From NCBI GenBank assembly GCA_963555705.1, contig OY743190.1:12127501-12191500 (forward strand): DNA of 64,000 nt, given 5' to 3'. Positions 35,705 to 50,799 of this stretch are shown piece after piece; positions within the stretch are counted from its first letter, which is position 1; every line of letters begins with the position of its first letter. The notes under the pieces were generated by a model. That model saw only the letters and a program-made list of their open reading frames with translations. It was not told where the DNA came from and ran no database searches. Source of the stretch: Ligustrum vulgare (taxonomy: Eukaryota; Streptophyta; Magnoliopsida; Lamiales; Oleaceae). Made by a program: the position numbers and the translations under genes.

Positions 35705-38700
35705 CTATTCAATAGGATTTAGGCTCATTCCCCTCGAAAGATGGTATACTTGATCTCTTGCAAGTCCTTTCGTCAAAGGATCAGCCAAATTTTCTTTTGA
35801 CTTCACATAGTTAATAGAGATTATACCATTCGACATTAACTGTTTAATGGTATTATGTCTTCGACGGATATGTCGAGACTTACCATTATACATACTATTT
35901 TGTGCCCTTGCTATTGCCGACTGATTATCGCAATGTATATTAATCGCAGAAACCGGTTTTTCCCAACATGGGATTTCTTCAAGAAAATTACGAAGCCATT
36001 CTGCTTCTTCACCGGCTTTGTCTAACGCAATAAACTTAGATTCCATCGTGGATCGAGCAATACACGTTTGCTTAGACGATTTCCAGGACACGGCTCCACC
36101 TCCAATGGTAAATACATAACCAGTCGTGGATTTTGAATCCTTAGTGTCAGATATCCAATTTGCATCAGTATATCCTTCTAACACCGCAGGATATTTTGAG
36201 TAGTGTAATCCATATTCAACAGTATGTCTTAATATCTAAGAACTCGGTTTAATGCCTTCCAATGTACAACACTTGGATTACTAGTGAATCTACTCAACTT
36301 GTTGACTATGTATGCTATATCCAGTCTTGTGCAGTTGGTAATATACATTAAACTACCAATAACACGCAAATATTCCAATTGAGATACGGGCTCACCAGTA
36401 TTCTTGGCTAAGTGAATACCTAAGTCAACTGGTGACTTAACCGATTTATCGTCATACGCCTTAAATTTCTTAAGTATAGTCTCAACATAATGTGATTGAG
36501 ATAATGACAACTGGTGACTTAACCGGTTTTCCATGTATGTTATCATACGTTCGTTTATTTGAACATACTTCCTTTTCTTTACACGGAAAGTTGTCTTCAA
36601 AGAAGACCGCATTTCTTGATTCAATAATTGTACCTACGTGTACATCAAGTACTTCGGATTTGTGAACCAAGAATCAATATGCACTACTATTGATAGCATA
36701 TCCAATAAAGACACAATCAATTGTCTTTGGTCCAATCCTAACTTATTTAGGTTTGGGTATTTGTACTTTCGCTAAGCTCCCCCACACTTTGAGATATTTG
36801 TAGGAAGGTTTCCGACCATTACACAATTCGTAAAACCTTATCTTTGTGTGATATTTTATTTAGGATATGATTTGCAGAAAGTATGGCTTCCCCCCACAAG
36901 TTTTGAGGTAAGCCCGAACTAATCAACATTGCATTCATCATTTCCTTTAACGTTCGATTTTTTGCGTTCATCAATTCCATTAGATTATGGTGAATATGGT
37001 GCCGTTGTTTGATGAATGATTCCAGATTCTGCACAAAATGCTTCAAACGGTGCAACATATTCTCCACCTCTATCACTACGAATCATTTTAATTCGTTTTC
37101 CAAGTTGATTTTCAACTTCATTTTTGTAGTCTTTAAACACTTCCAAAGTTTCATCTTTGCTTTTCAACAAGTACACATAATAGTACATTGTACAATCATC
37201 TATGAATGTGATGAAGTACTTTTTACCACCCCTTGTTTGTACGAACTTCAAATCACACACATTCGTGTGAATTAGTTCTAATGGTGTGGTGTTTCGTTCA
37301 ACCGAATGAAATGGTGTTTTGGCCGCTTTTGCCTCTACACATGTTTCGCATTTTCCATTATTAAAATGCATATTCGGAAGTAAACTTAAATTCATTAACT
37401 TTCGTATTGAATTAAAGTTTGCATGTCCGAATCTATGATGCCATAGATTACATAACTCAAGAATATAAACTGAAGATGACGTTTTATTGATTGTAGCATT
37501 TGGTACAACAGTTAGGACATTCATTTTGAATAGTCCATCTTTTACATAGTCTTTGCCTACATACATATCATTTTTGGTAAGTACAAACTTATCCGATACA
37601 AAGACTAGTTTAAAGGCATTCTTGCTTAACAAAGAACCCGACACAAGGTTCTTACGAATATCCGGTACGTGAAGGACATTATTGAGGCTAAGTTCTTTTC
37701 CTGACGTCATCTTCAAGACCTCTTTGCCTTGTCCTTCCACTTTGGATGTTGAGGAGTTCCCCATAAACAATTTTTCTCCCTCGGTTGGAGTGTATGATGT
37801 GAACATTCCTCTATCGGCACAAATGTGACGGGTTGCACCCGTATCAACCCACCATTCCATGAGATTTCCAACAAGGTTGCATTCAGAAACAGCCGCCGAT
37901 AAATTCATATCGGACATGCCATTTGATATGGCATCAAATTCGACAATGTTGGCTTGGGATTGCTTCTTAGGTTTGCGACAATCAACCGAGCGATGCCCAG
38001 CCTTTCCACAATTGTAGCAATTTCCCTTGAACTTCTTTGCACTCTTCTTTGTAGATTCAACAGAATGATTTCTCTTCTTTCCTTTGTTGTTGCTAGATTC
38101 CACCACATTTGCCTTTGCTTGTGGTATGCTATTCCCAACTCGTTTTTCTGAACTTCGGTTGTCTTCTCCAATCCTCAATCGAACCACAAGTTCTTCAATG
38201 TTCATCTCCTTGCGCTTGTGCTTGAGATAGTTTTTGAAGTTCTTCCACATGGGTGGAAGTTTCTCGATAATTGCAGCCACTTGAAATGATTCGCTCACGG
38301 ACATATTTTCCGCATGAATGTCATGGAGTATGACTTGCAATTCTTGCACTTGACTGATGACGGTTTTCGAATCTACCATTTTGTAGTCCAAGAATTTTCC
38401 CACAATGAACTTCTTGGTTCCGGCATCTTCGGTTTTGTACTTCTTTTCCAAGGACTCTCATAGTTCCTTTGCAGATTTCTTGGAGCAATATACATTGTAT
38501 AAGGCGTTGTCCAAGCCATTAAGAATATAATTCTTGCATAAGAAGTCCGAATTTTTCCAAGCATCCAAAGCAATCAAAGATGCCCTATTTTTTTCCCCTT
38601 CTTGTATGGCGGGAGGATCTTCATTCAAGAATTTCGCCAAGTTAAGGGTTGTGAGATAAAACAACATTTTCTGTTGCCACCTTTTGAAATCAACCCCAAC

Positions 38701-38748
38701 AAATCTCTCCGGTTTTTCCCCATGTGAAACGGAGTTTGAATGTAAGAT
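35705..38748 (-). pseudogene. Element C Copia gag-pol, multiply broken, RT core missing
   Basis: Minus strand, in order: gag (LTTLNLAKFLNEDPPAIQEG; then a TGA at 38458-38460 in [13 protein letters not shown]), CCHC knuckle [14 protein letters not shown] (about 38000), protease [12 protein letters not shown] (about 37840), integrase GAG-pre domain [10 protein letters not shown] with [12 protein letters not shown], integrase core ([14 protein letters not shown]). A frameshift follows near 36985. The integrase tail continues at 36819-36960. Between about 36600 and 36520 the frame jumps from the integrase C-terminus to the RT thumb (SLSQSHYVETILKKFK), so most of RT including its YVDD box is deleted. 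RNase H ([17 protein letters not shown]) is 35705-36184 after another break. Tork-like by general appearance. The gag N-terminus is truncated at the inverted LTR. Confidence 0.9.
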
Positions 38749-38750
38749 AG

Positions 38751-39618
38751 TTGAAAATCGATCAAAGTGACTTCGTGTCTACTTCGGCCAAATACTCAAA
38801 AGCTCGACTCAATCCGTTTAGGAAAAATTGTTTGCCACTTCGTCGCTTTGGGGCGCACAAACGGGCAACACCCCCGAAAGAGAATTTTGATTTCTCTGCA
38901 TGTATTGAAGGGTATATTTGGCATTTTGAAAACCAATATCGGATGAATGAGAAATTACGAAAAAGGACGGAAATCAGGTCAAAATATTTGACCGTGCGAT
39001 CGCATGGTTAGTAAATCGCGCGATCACACGTCAAATTGAAATCCGATTTTTTGAGTAAAAGCGTGTGACCGCACGGTCTATAACCGTGCGGATAGACCGT
39101 GCGGCTGCACGGTTGTCAGGTCATAAGGCACCTTTTCATAAAGGTGCATTGTTTGGAAAGGGTGAATGGTTTGGCCTCAACCATTTCGTTCACACCCTTT
39201 CATGATCTATAAATAGGACCCTTTGAGTGTCCTATTTCTCACAAGTTTGATAGGAAAAACATCTCTTATCCTCTCTTCTCTCCAAAATCAAATCATTGCA
39301 TTTGTTATTTTGATTTTCTTCATTTCATCTTTGGAGTACATAAGCCTAAATTTGGTTCGTTGTACTTGTGTTTTGGAGTGCTACAAATACAAATGAAGCC
39401 GTTGTATTTTGGGAGTCGATTGTCGAAATTCATAGGCACCGTTGCAGGGCAAATTCGACTTAAGGACAAAGAGTCCAACTCTTGCCTCGGCTTTGTCCCT
39501 ACTTTCTTCTTCTTGTTGTTTGTACTTTCCTTGCCGATACTCTGTCCAATTTTCGGCTTGAATTTACAAATTTTCATTCTACTTATTTGGCGTCACTATT
39601 CACAAATTTCCTCCAACA
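38751..39618 (+). repeat. Element C right LTR-like arm, inverted relative to the left LTR
   Basis: The homology to the left LTR starts at TTGAAAATCG (29 bp inside the normal LTR start) and runs in + orientation to CCTCCAACA at 39618. It carries CTATAAATAGG (about 39207) and CCGTGCGG motifs (about 38990-39115). A genuine 5' LTR of a minus-strand element should be in minus orientation. No primer-binding site follows it on either side. Confidence 0.88.
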
Positions 39619-39623
39619 GTTCT
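39619..39623. repeat. Target-site duplication of element C, right copy (GTTCT)
   Basis: GTTCT directly follows the CCAACA terminus and matches 15026-15030. Confidence 0.8.
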
Positions 39624-39740
39624 AAGGATCAAGCTTTTACCTTTTTAATTATAATAATAATCGAAATAAAGATCGATTTGAGTTTCCATGAACTAAAATA
39701 CCCTTACTCCAAAAGCATTTAAATAAAATTCCATCTAATT

Positions 39741-40161
39741 GCTCGGGTCACGCCTCTCATTGATCGGGCATGACTTGATCTGACACGTGGAGTCTACAAC
39801 CTCCTAATTCCAATAGAACTCATCTTCCAACGGAATCCTATTTGGATTTTACAACCTCATCCCTAAAAAATAGGAGGATGATTCCTAACAGGACTCATGC
39901 AATGCAGGTATTTCAATCCTATCATAATTTGTCCATATATCTCTATAAATACATGGCACTCAATCATAATTCAGGTACACAATTATCTCTACATTTTATA
40001 GCATCTTGCATAAATTTTCTCCTTCCTCTTTACTGACTTAAGCATCGGAGGGGCGACGAGTACACACCTCCTCGCCTTTATTGCAGGTATTCGGAGATAC
40101 AGTTCGTGCTAGTTTATTGCTCAAGCTTGGAATATTTCAGATGCAATTTTTAGCATCATCA
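39741..40161 (+). repeat. Truncated LTR fragment of the element E family
   Basis: About 420 bp matching the reverse complement of the first part of the E LTR (51507-51930), ending GCATCATCA at 40161. It contains the CTCTATAAATACATGG TATA region and ACTGACTTAAGCATCGGAGG. No primer-binding site follows, and the other end stops inside the LTR, so it is a broken relic. Confidence 0.85.
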
Positions 40162-42274
40162 ATACCCAAAATCGAATTAGTCACCAATAATCTAGAAGTC
40201 GTTCAAATCCAATAACCATCCAAGAATACCAAAACCCAGTCAATCAAAATCAGAAAGAACATATTCGTGATTTTCAATATACTTAACCCAGCGACCAACA
40301 GACCAGATCGAGAGCTAAAAAGTCAGAATGATGTTGAATCGGGGAAGATAATGAAATTGGTAGTTGAGACTTGAGGAAGAAACCGTTCATAGGAAATGTG
40401 TCGTAAGAAACTTGAGGAAGAAACTGTCGAGTTGATGAACTGCCTCTGAAGTGCAATAATGTGAATCAGATTCCATTTTATCAGATTCTAAAATCAATAT
40501 TCTAGTTAAAATTAATTGCCCAAAATCTTTATTAATATATAGATATAAATATTTTTTAGAAGATTCTCTAAAGAGCTTGTGGATATTGCATTTTAGGTGC
40601 TAAGAGTCTAATTAACTTTAACATGTATATGTATCATTTAACATCTTTTTTTTTTTTTTTTTGGTCTATGTGGTCAGTTAAATTTAACACATCAAATACA
40701 GATGTTCGTAAAATAAGTCTATGTTCGGATAACTTCACTAGATTATAATCCAATTTTTTTTTTTTTTGAAATTTTGAGGTAGGATGCTAAGATCAATAGT
40801 TAAAAATTTGAGAGAGAAAAATGTGAGATTAAAAAGTTGTTTGATAAATTATGTAGATTAAAATTGGTTTATAAACCTAATTATTGCACTATCCGAACAG
40901 AGGCTATGTTAGTAAATAATTGAATTAATGTCTACATTGAATATGTTAAAAAGACTAGTAGAGAGAATTTTTTTTATTTAATCGATGATGTGGCTACTTT
41001 TTATTGAAAATGTCCAATAATATCCTTCCAACCCCAAACCCACCCACCTCATCCTTATTTATTCATTTTCTTTTTCTTCTTAAATTTTTTAAAATCGATA
41101 AAAATAAAAAATAAAATTATTGATTTCATATTATATGATTTAATGAGATCTTCAAAATGAGTATTATATTGATATATAAATTTTGCTATTTTAAAAATAA
41201 GTATTTATCATTTTCTTGGGCTTAATTAGAAATTAACACATTTATTGTGGCAATAATGAATGTGTTAACTTTAACTTGTATACTTGTTTTTTAACATCTA
41301 TTTTTACCTATATGACTAACTAAATTTAACACATTCAATACAGATGTTCTAAGGGAAGCAATTTCATGATGAGTTTGGACTAACCATAGCCACTCGACCA
41401 AATAAGTTCAAATTAGATATATTTTCATTATAAATTTATTAAGTATTTAAAAATATGAGTTAAAATCAATAAGTAATTTTAATCAAACATTAAATTCATT
41501 ATAAATCAAATTTTACATAAAACACCTTTCTATCAGCTTGAGTTTTGTTGGTTCATAAAATAATGAAGCCTTTAATTGTCACACCCTCTCACATTATCAT
41601 TCAAAATTCACTATTCTGGAAAGTTGTGGCCTTTGAAAGGTCGAATACAAGTGGCATTCTAGACTGCAATTTCTTTTTTGCGTTGAAAATGTGCATGCAA
41701 CCAATTTAGGTAGGAGTTGAGATTTTGATGAATGATTTTCGCGAATTTAACTATAGACTTTCATAAAATTCACAAGAATCTCATTAAAATTTGTGAATTT
41801 TCAAAAGAGATTATAAATATGTATTTTTAAGCTTTAAATCCATTAAAATCTTTTAAAATCCAACTATTACTGATATCTTTATAAATCCATGAATTATTGA
41901 ACATACCTAAATTTTAACAGAATTAATTGAAATTCATTAAAATCCCAGTTGGCAACTAACTTCGTAGAAATTTGAAGTTCATTAAAATCTCAGTTGAGGA
42001 CATCCCCAAAATATAAATGGACGAGTAGAACTTAGAAAACTGCCGCATCATGCAGCAGCATACGCATATAAATGCCCAAGTACGACATAACGTACTAGTA
42101 TGTGTTACAAGTCGCGATACATTATTCAGATATCGACCATGTGGCTACAAATACTTAAATGTAACCATGCCAAATTCAACCTAAATAAAGAAGCCCTAAC
42201 ATGTTTGAAACTAATTTCATCCAAACTCAATGCTTGCACAGAAAACTCCAGGAATAGAATCAGCAGAAATTTCT
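40162..42274. other. Intergenic region with a MITE and a diverged direct repeat
   Basis: No gene is seen. An 85-95-bp block (TTAACTTTAACWTGTATAYTT...AAATACAGATGTTC type) occurs at 40612-40707 and, diverged, at 41265-41349. It borders a TIR element at 40717-40904. Otherwise AT-rich. Confidence 0.5.
40717..40904. mobile_element. TIR MITE, about 188 bp
   Basis: GTCTATGTTCGGATA on the left and TATCCGAACAGAGGC on the right are inverted repeats with two mismatches. The interior is AT-rich. No clear TSD. Confidence 0.5.
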
Positions 42275-45905
<3,631 letters not shown>

Positions 45906-45984
45906 GATTCCAACAAATGCACAAGCTACTCTTCTCTACAGAATCCGATTGGTCGATCCGATCCGATCAATCCGTACACACTTA

Positions 45985-46025
45985 ATTATATTATAATATA
46001 AAAACGGCAAAACCCTAGAGATGAA
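45985..46025 (-). promoter_or_regulatory. GAPCp core promoter candidates: AT-rich TATA region and telo-box
   Basis: + strand AAACCCTA at about 46012-46019 is a telo-box, common upstream of plant housekeeping genes. Next to it, a TATATTATAATATAAAAA run (about 45988-46005) is the only TATA-like stretch, roughly 90 bp before the ATG. Inference from sequence. Confidence 0.4.
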
Positions 46026-47380
46026 AGAAGAGGTTTTGCCTTTGAAGGAAAGAGCACGCCAACTTGCTACGACTATTTAAATGCGTAAAAAAACCAGCCG
46101 AGCGGAGATTCTTAACAAAATTATGAAATTGTCGATTAGAACAAAATGTTTCTCTGTTTCTGACGTTGGTGAAATTGTCGTCTTTTGAAGATTTGGCCTT
46201 GGTACCCCCTCAAACTTCGTTCACGCATGGACAGTTAGGTTAAAGTTGCTACCCATAACCCATTAGTTGGGATCTATCAACGTCATTAACTTCGGAGTTA
46301 TAAATAGCATCTTCAATCTACATGGATTGAGAAAAATTGGTTGATAGATGAAATTTGTTAAAAATATGTAGCGCTTCGAGTTCTAAATATTCGGTTCATC
46401 AGGTCATCGTCTGATTTAACTTTTAAAATAATATTTTAGCAGAAGAGATAATTGAAATTCATTTTTGGCAACATTAAATAAATTGTAATGATCGATAAAA
46501 TCTAAAACATTTATGAAACAATTCAAAATAATAAATCGAGCCATTAATATTGTAAAACAATTTGCAATGTCATAATTTTTCAAATAATTGAAATTCTCAA
46601 AATTATCCAATGTTTGGAAATACGGATCATTAAAATAAGATTTTCAACCATTTAACAACTATTGCCACAATCATCCATCACTTGCCACCCCCTTCGAAAT
46701 CTGCAAATATTGTTAAAATAGATATGAGCATTTCATAGAAATACTCAATAGACTCATCGTCAATTAATCAATCTACAATATAATTGAACACGTAAATGCG
46801 GGCTCTTTAGAAATCATAGGGTGTGAATTGTTCTTCTCATACATAAAAGCACATGGCTTCTCTTTAAAAATCATAGGCTCTTTAAAGTCATAGGGTGTGG
46901 ATTGCTCTTCTCGTGCATTAAAGCACATGGCTTCTCTTTGAAAAATCATAAGCTCTTTAAAATTATAGGGTATGAGTTGCTCTTTCTTCTCGTACACATA
47001 AGGTACATAAGTTATGCATAACATCATCATTTATCTTGCAAGACATTCTCTTCTTTCTTTCTCATGCATAAAAGCATATAAGTTATGACAAGCATAACCA
47101 CATAAATATTTTCGAAGAAATACATTCTCGTCTCTTTTTATGAAAATGACTTTCACATAAGTCACATAACATACACATTTACATGCAATCATAATTTAAA
47201 TCAATTAATAGGGGCGAGTGTACCTTAAACTTAACGAGTGTGGTTGAGCGGGAATGACTTCAATTTTTCAAATCACCATACGTCTCGTCTAGCCAATTAG
47301 AAAAATAAATTAAATTAGTCTTTAGAAATTTATAGTTTAAAAATGATAAATTACAATTTGTGGACTGAAATTGATGATTT
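46026..47380. other. Intergenic, with a 75-bp tandem repeat
   Basis: Units starting GCTCTTTARAAWYATAGGGT are at 46802, 46877 and 46952 (75 bp each, diverged; they carry CTTCTCRTRCATAAAAGCACATGG). No gene is seen; the minus frame over them is repeat-derived. Confidence 0.65.
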
Positions 47381-47520
47381 GAAAGTTGATGGACTAAAAT
47401 GAATACTTTGAAAGTCGAGGGACTAAAATGAATACTTTGAAAGTTGATGGACTAAAATAAATACTTTGAAAGCTGAGAGACTAAAATGAATACTTTGAAA
47501 GTTGAGGGACAAAAATGTAA
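47381..47520. repeat. 29-bp tandem repeat, about five units
   Basis: Units of GAAAGTTGATGGACTAAAAT plus GAATACTTT start at 47381, 47410, 47439, 47468 and 47497 with a few substitutions. Surrounding DNA (to about 47700) continues a weaker GGACTGAAAT pattern. Confidence 0.9.
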
Positions 47521-48900
47521 ATTTTCAAAAGTTGAGTTGAAACTCAAAACGAATATTAAACTATAGGGCTGAAATAATAGATTTTAAAAATGGAGTGGCT
47601 GATTAAAATCATTTAAGACTTAAGGACTGAAATTATAAGTTTTAAAACTAAAAGGGCTGAAATAAATAACTTTGGAACTTGGGGGCTAAATTGCAAATTC
47701 TGAAAAAAAATCAAAAATATTAAAATCAATTCTTTACTCCCTCACTCCCATTTCACGTCAGAGAAAGGAGGAGGAGAGGATGTGCGACCTAGGAAGAACC
47801 GGTGCTTCAGCCGGCGATGTGCCGGCGCAACATCGCTGGCAGGTGGCGGTGAGCGACGGCAAGGGAGGGATTAAGGTTTTGGGGCTGATTAGGTGCAAAA
47901 TCGAGGCTAAACCGTGGCTGGAAATAGCGGTTTTCGGCGATTATCCAGCGGAAAAAGGGATCTATAGCTGAGGTAAGTAACTGGGTTAGTCTATTCTTGG
48001 TTTATGGTTTAATTTGGGGTTGATTTTGAGGCTGGGCTGTGTGTGCGGTGATGGTGCCAGTGGTGATGGTGGAATGGGTTTTGTGGTGATTATGGTGATG
48101 GTTCAAATGAGGTGTTTATTGTTGTAAGCTGTTGATGATGATGTTGAAGGAGGTGAGTGGGTTGTGGCTGGGCAGTGGACGAAAGTGGTGGTGTTGTAGG
48201 TGGTTTGGGTGGTGGTTCTTGGTCGAGCTTTGGCTGCTTGCTGGAATAAATGGTGGGTGCTGGAAATGGTGTTGCACGGTGGTGGAGGTAGTGGCTGCTC
48301 TATTGAGCCATGGTCCTTGCAGTGCTGTGGTTTTGGGTGGTGATGATGATGAAGGAGAAGGAGGACATTACATTGCTGGAATGAATGGAGGCTGCTATGG
48401 AGTCTGAAATGAAGCTGGGAGGAGTGTAGGAATCGTGTGAGAGAGGCTGAAAAATGGAATGGCTGAAGTTGGTGAAGTGTGAGTTTGGAGAGGTTGGTAA
48501 TGTAGAGGTAGGGTGTGAGATTGGATTGATGTGATAGGTGGAAGTTGGTAGTGTGAAAATCTTGACAAGCAATGCACGTAAATCGAGAAAAAATCGTACG
48601 CGAATTCAACTGGGCTGGAAATGAATCTGATAAAATGGGCTTGACGTAAATTGGAATTTAAAACGATTTGAAATTAATAATTTAAATAAATAAATAAAAA
48701 TAAAATTTTGGAAATTCGGAATTTAATTTAAAATCGAACGAACTCGATATTTCTCGACTTGGCTAGACGAATACGTCGCGACGTTAACTTAAAAATGGGT
48801 GAGATCCCAGCGGCACGGTTTTCATAATTTTAAAATAATTATTCAATGCGTGGAAAATTCTTGGTCGCTACAAAATATATTTCTTCAATACACTACATAA
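47521..48900. other. Unclassified region, possibly an old retroelement end
   Basis: A locally GC- and GT-rich stretch (about 47760-48560) with short frames on both strands (47780-47971 +; 48103-48609 -), none with a recognised domain. The minus frames are low-complexity Ser/His/Pro. The minus-strand text near 48730-48880 (GTAGCGACCAAGAATTTTCC, CCGCTGGGATCTCACCC, GTATTCGTCTAGCC) partly echoes ACGTCTCGTCTAGCC at about 47279-47293 on +, hinting at inverted ends, but I could not define an element. Confidence 0.3.
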
Positions 48901-50790
48901 ATTACATGTGAACTCAAAAAATAGATATTATGAAGTGCTTCGTCTATCTCTGGACACTTTATAAGACACATGATAACTCATCATTTTTTTTTTTATAATT
49001 ATTTTGTAATTAGTTATTAATTAGAAGAAAAAAAATGTCAATCTCTTCCATCAAATTTTTTTTAAAAAAAATGACAATCCACATGCACATTTATTTTCTG
49101 TTTTTTTAATTATTTTATGAATTAATTATTAATTTTAAATTTTAGAAAAATACCAATCCCTTTCATCAAATTTAATAAAATGTATCAATCCACATGAACA
49201 TCTATTTTTCTAATTTTTTTTAATTATTTGTTGAATGAGTTATTGATTTAATTATTTTAATTACTTTGGGAATGAGTTATTAATTTTTAATTGGTACTAG
49301 AAAAATTTCAGTGACATTTGTCTTTGTTTGGTAAAAGTTTTTCTTTATAAACAGAAAATTTGTTATTTTAGAGATAAAATATTTGATTTAATAATGTGTG
49401 TGATTAAAAAATTATTTTTTAAAAAATATTGTTTATAAATATTAACAAATTCACCAAACTAACTAAAACTCATCAGGGTTAAATTATTAATTTCAAGTCT
49501 CTTGTTATTATTTTAATTATTTGGTGAATGAGTTATTATTATAAATTTAAAAAATGTCAAATAATCAACATTATATATTTAATGTAGAATGAGCTATTGG
49601 AGAGTAAATTTTAGATATCTTCGTTTATTAATTTATATTATTTAAAAGTCCGTCTATTTCATTATCACGTCAACCCTAATTCACATAATACATTAGAGAT
49701 GCTCCTTGAAGCTTTATTTGAATTTGAAAGGTTGTGTTTGGCAAACATTTTTTAAACGTATTTTTTCTTATATAATTTCTCAAATCACTTTTTAATCACA
49801 CATATTTTCTCTCTTTATTTTTCAACCATACATTTTACATAGAAAGCATAAAATACATATTTTTAAACAAAAAATTTTTGACAAACAAAGGCAAAATGCG
49901 CTAGGACTGTACCCGGAAACGTGTTAGGTCCATTTAAAAATAAAAAATAAAAAAACGTGTTAGGTGGAATGGGATCACAGCAATCACGGGGTCAGTCCAA
50001 CAACAAATTTGATGGAATTACGCTTTTCTCCTGAGATACGGATTCTCTCGAAAGCTTTACAACAGCACAATGGATTTCTATTTTTGCACTTTTTGTCCAT
50101 CTATTTGCGGAATATATACAAACCTTCCCTCACTTTTTGACACCAAATTTCCTCAACTTTTGAAAATGTAGCAAAATTCATCCTTTCACCATTTTTGGTC
50201 TCAGTTTGTTAAATTTTGTACCATTTTTTGCCTCAATTTGGTAAATTTTGTTTATAATGGCCACGTGACCCATTTTTGGCCTCAATTTGGTAAATTTTGT
50301 TTATAATGATCACGTGACAAAATCTCAGTGGACAATTTTTTGAAATTTCGACTTGTAAAATATTCCCACGCACCAATTTTTTTTTCCCTCGAAAAATAGA
50401 CAATTGAATGTTGTCACTCTACTCTTTATGAACAATATTTATAAACAATCATTTATAAATATTTTATCAACAAGAGACTTGGTCTAGGAGTGACAAGTGG
50501 GTCAGATTGCGCGTAGGTTGCAAGCTCACCATTGGCCGCTCAGGCTAGTACAAGGTCGAGCCAATCACAAAAAAGAAAAAAAATGATGTAAGCTTGTGGT
50601 CTCGACTCTTTTTTGACTTGCTTGTGACTCAGTCGGAGGCAGAACTAGGATTAATTATTTGGTGAGCTTGTAAATATTTTTGGAAGTCGACTTTGTCTCT
50701 TCAACCATTCAAATCATACGAGTCTCAATTGATGTCAAATATAATTTTATTGAAGTCAACATAGAAGTCAATTGTATTTAATGATAACCA
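48901..50790. other. Intergenic AT-rich DNA with a MITE and a tandem duplication
   Basis: No gene is seen. A block of about 50 bp (GCCTCAATTTGGTAAATTTT...CACGTGAC) is tandemly duplicated at about 50219-50318, and each copy ends in a CACGTG box. A TIR element sits at about 49730-49892. Confidence 0.5.
49730..49892. mobile_element. TIR MITE, same type as 58561-58725
   Basis: Left end GGTTGTGTTTGGCAAACATT and right end TTTTTGACAAACAAAGGC are imperfect inverted repeats. The interior shares AAATCACTTTTTAATCACACA and TTTCTCTCT text with the element at 58561. TSD not clear. Confidence 0.45.
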
Positions 50791-50799
50791 AAAATAGGA

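Larger units (their letters stand above)
15031..39618 (-). mobile_element. Element C: decayed Copia retrotransposon with inverted LTR ends, hosting nested elements A and B
   Basis: The outer ends are TGTTGGAGGAAATTTGTG (15031) and CACAAATTTCCTCCAACA (to 39618), i.e. both ends are the U5 end of the same LTR family in opposite orientation. A 5-bp duplication GTTCT flanks both sides (15026-15030 and 39619-39623). Copia coding DNA lies on the minus strand (35705-38748). At the left LTR, a polypurine tract ATGTGGGGGAT (minus, about 16185-16195) abuts the LTR as expected for a 3' LTR. At the right, truncated gag runs straight into an inverted LTR lacking its first 29 bp; no primer-binding site or leader is present. 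Element A (with B) interrupts the 3' internal region. The true length of C without A is about 5.6 kb. Confidence 0.85.

Noticed and set aside
15031..39618. Idea that the long inverted repeats are TIRs of a giant DNA transposon
   Set aside because: The arms contain an LTR promoter layout (TATA, R), the left arm abuts a polypurine tract, the interior is Copia gag-pol, and the TSD is 5 bp. An aberrant retrotransposon explains all of it.
46416..47030. Small minus frames downstream of the GAPCp promoter
   Set aside because: They coincide with AT-rich DNA and a 75-bp tandem repeat.
48103..48609. 168-codon minus frame rich in Ser/His/Thr
   Set aside because: Low-complexity translation of GT-rich DNA; no domain or start context.
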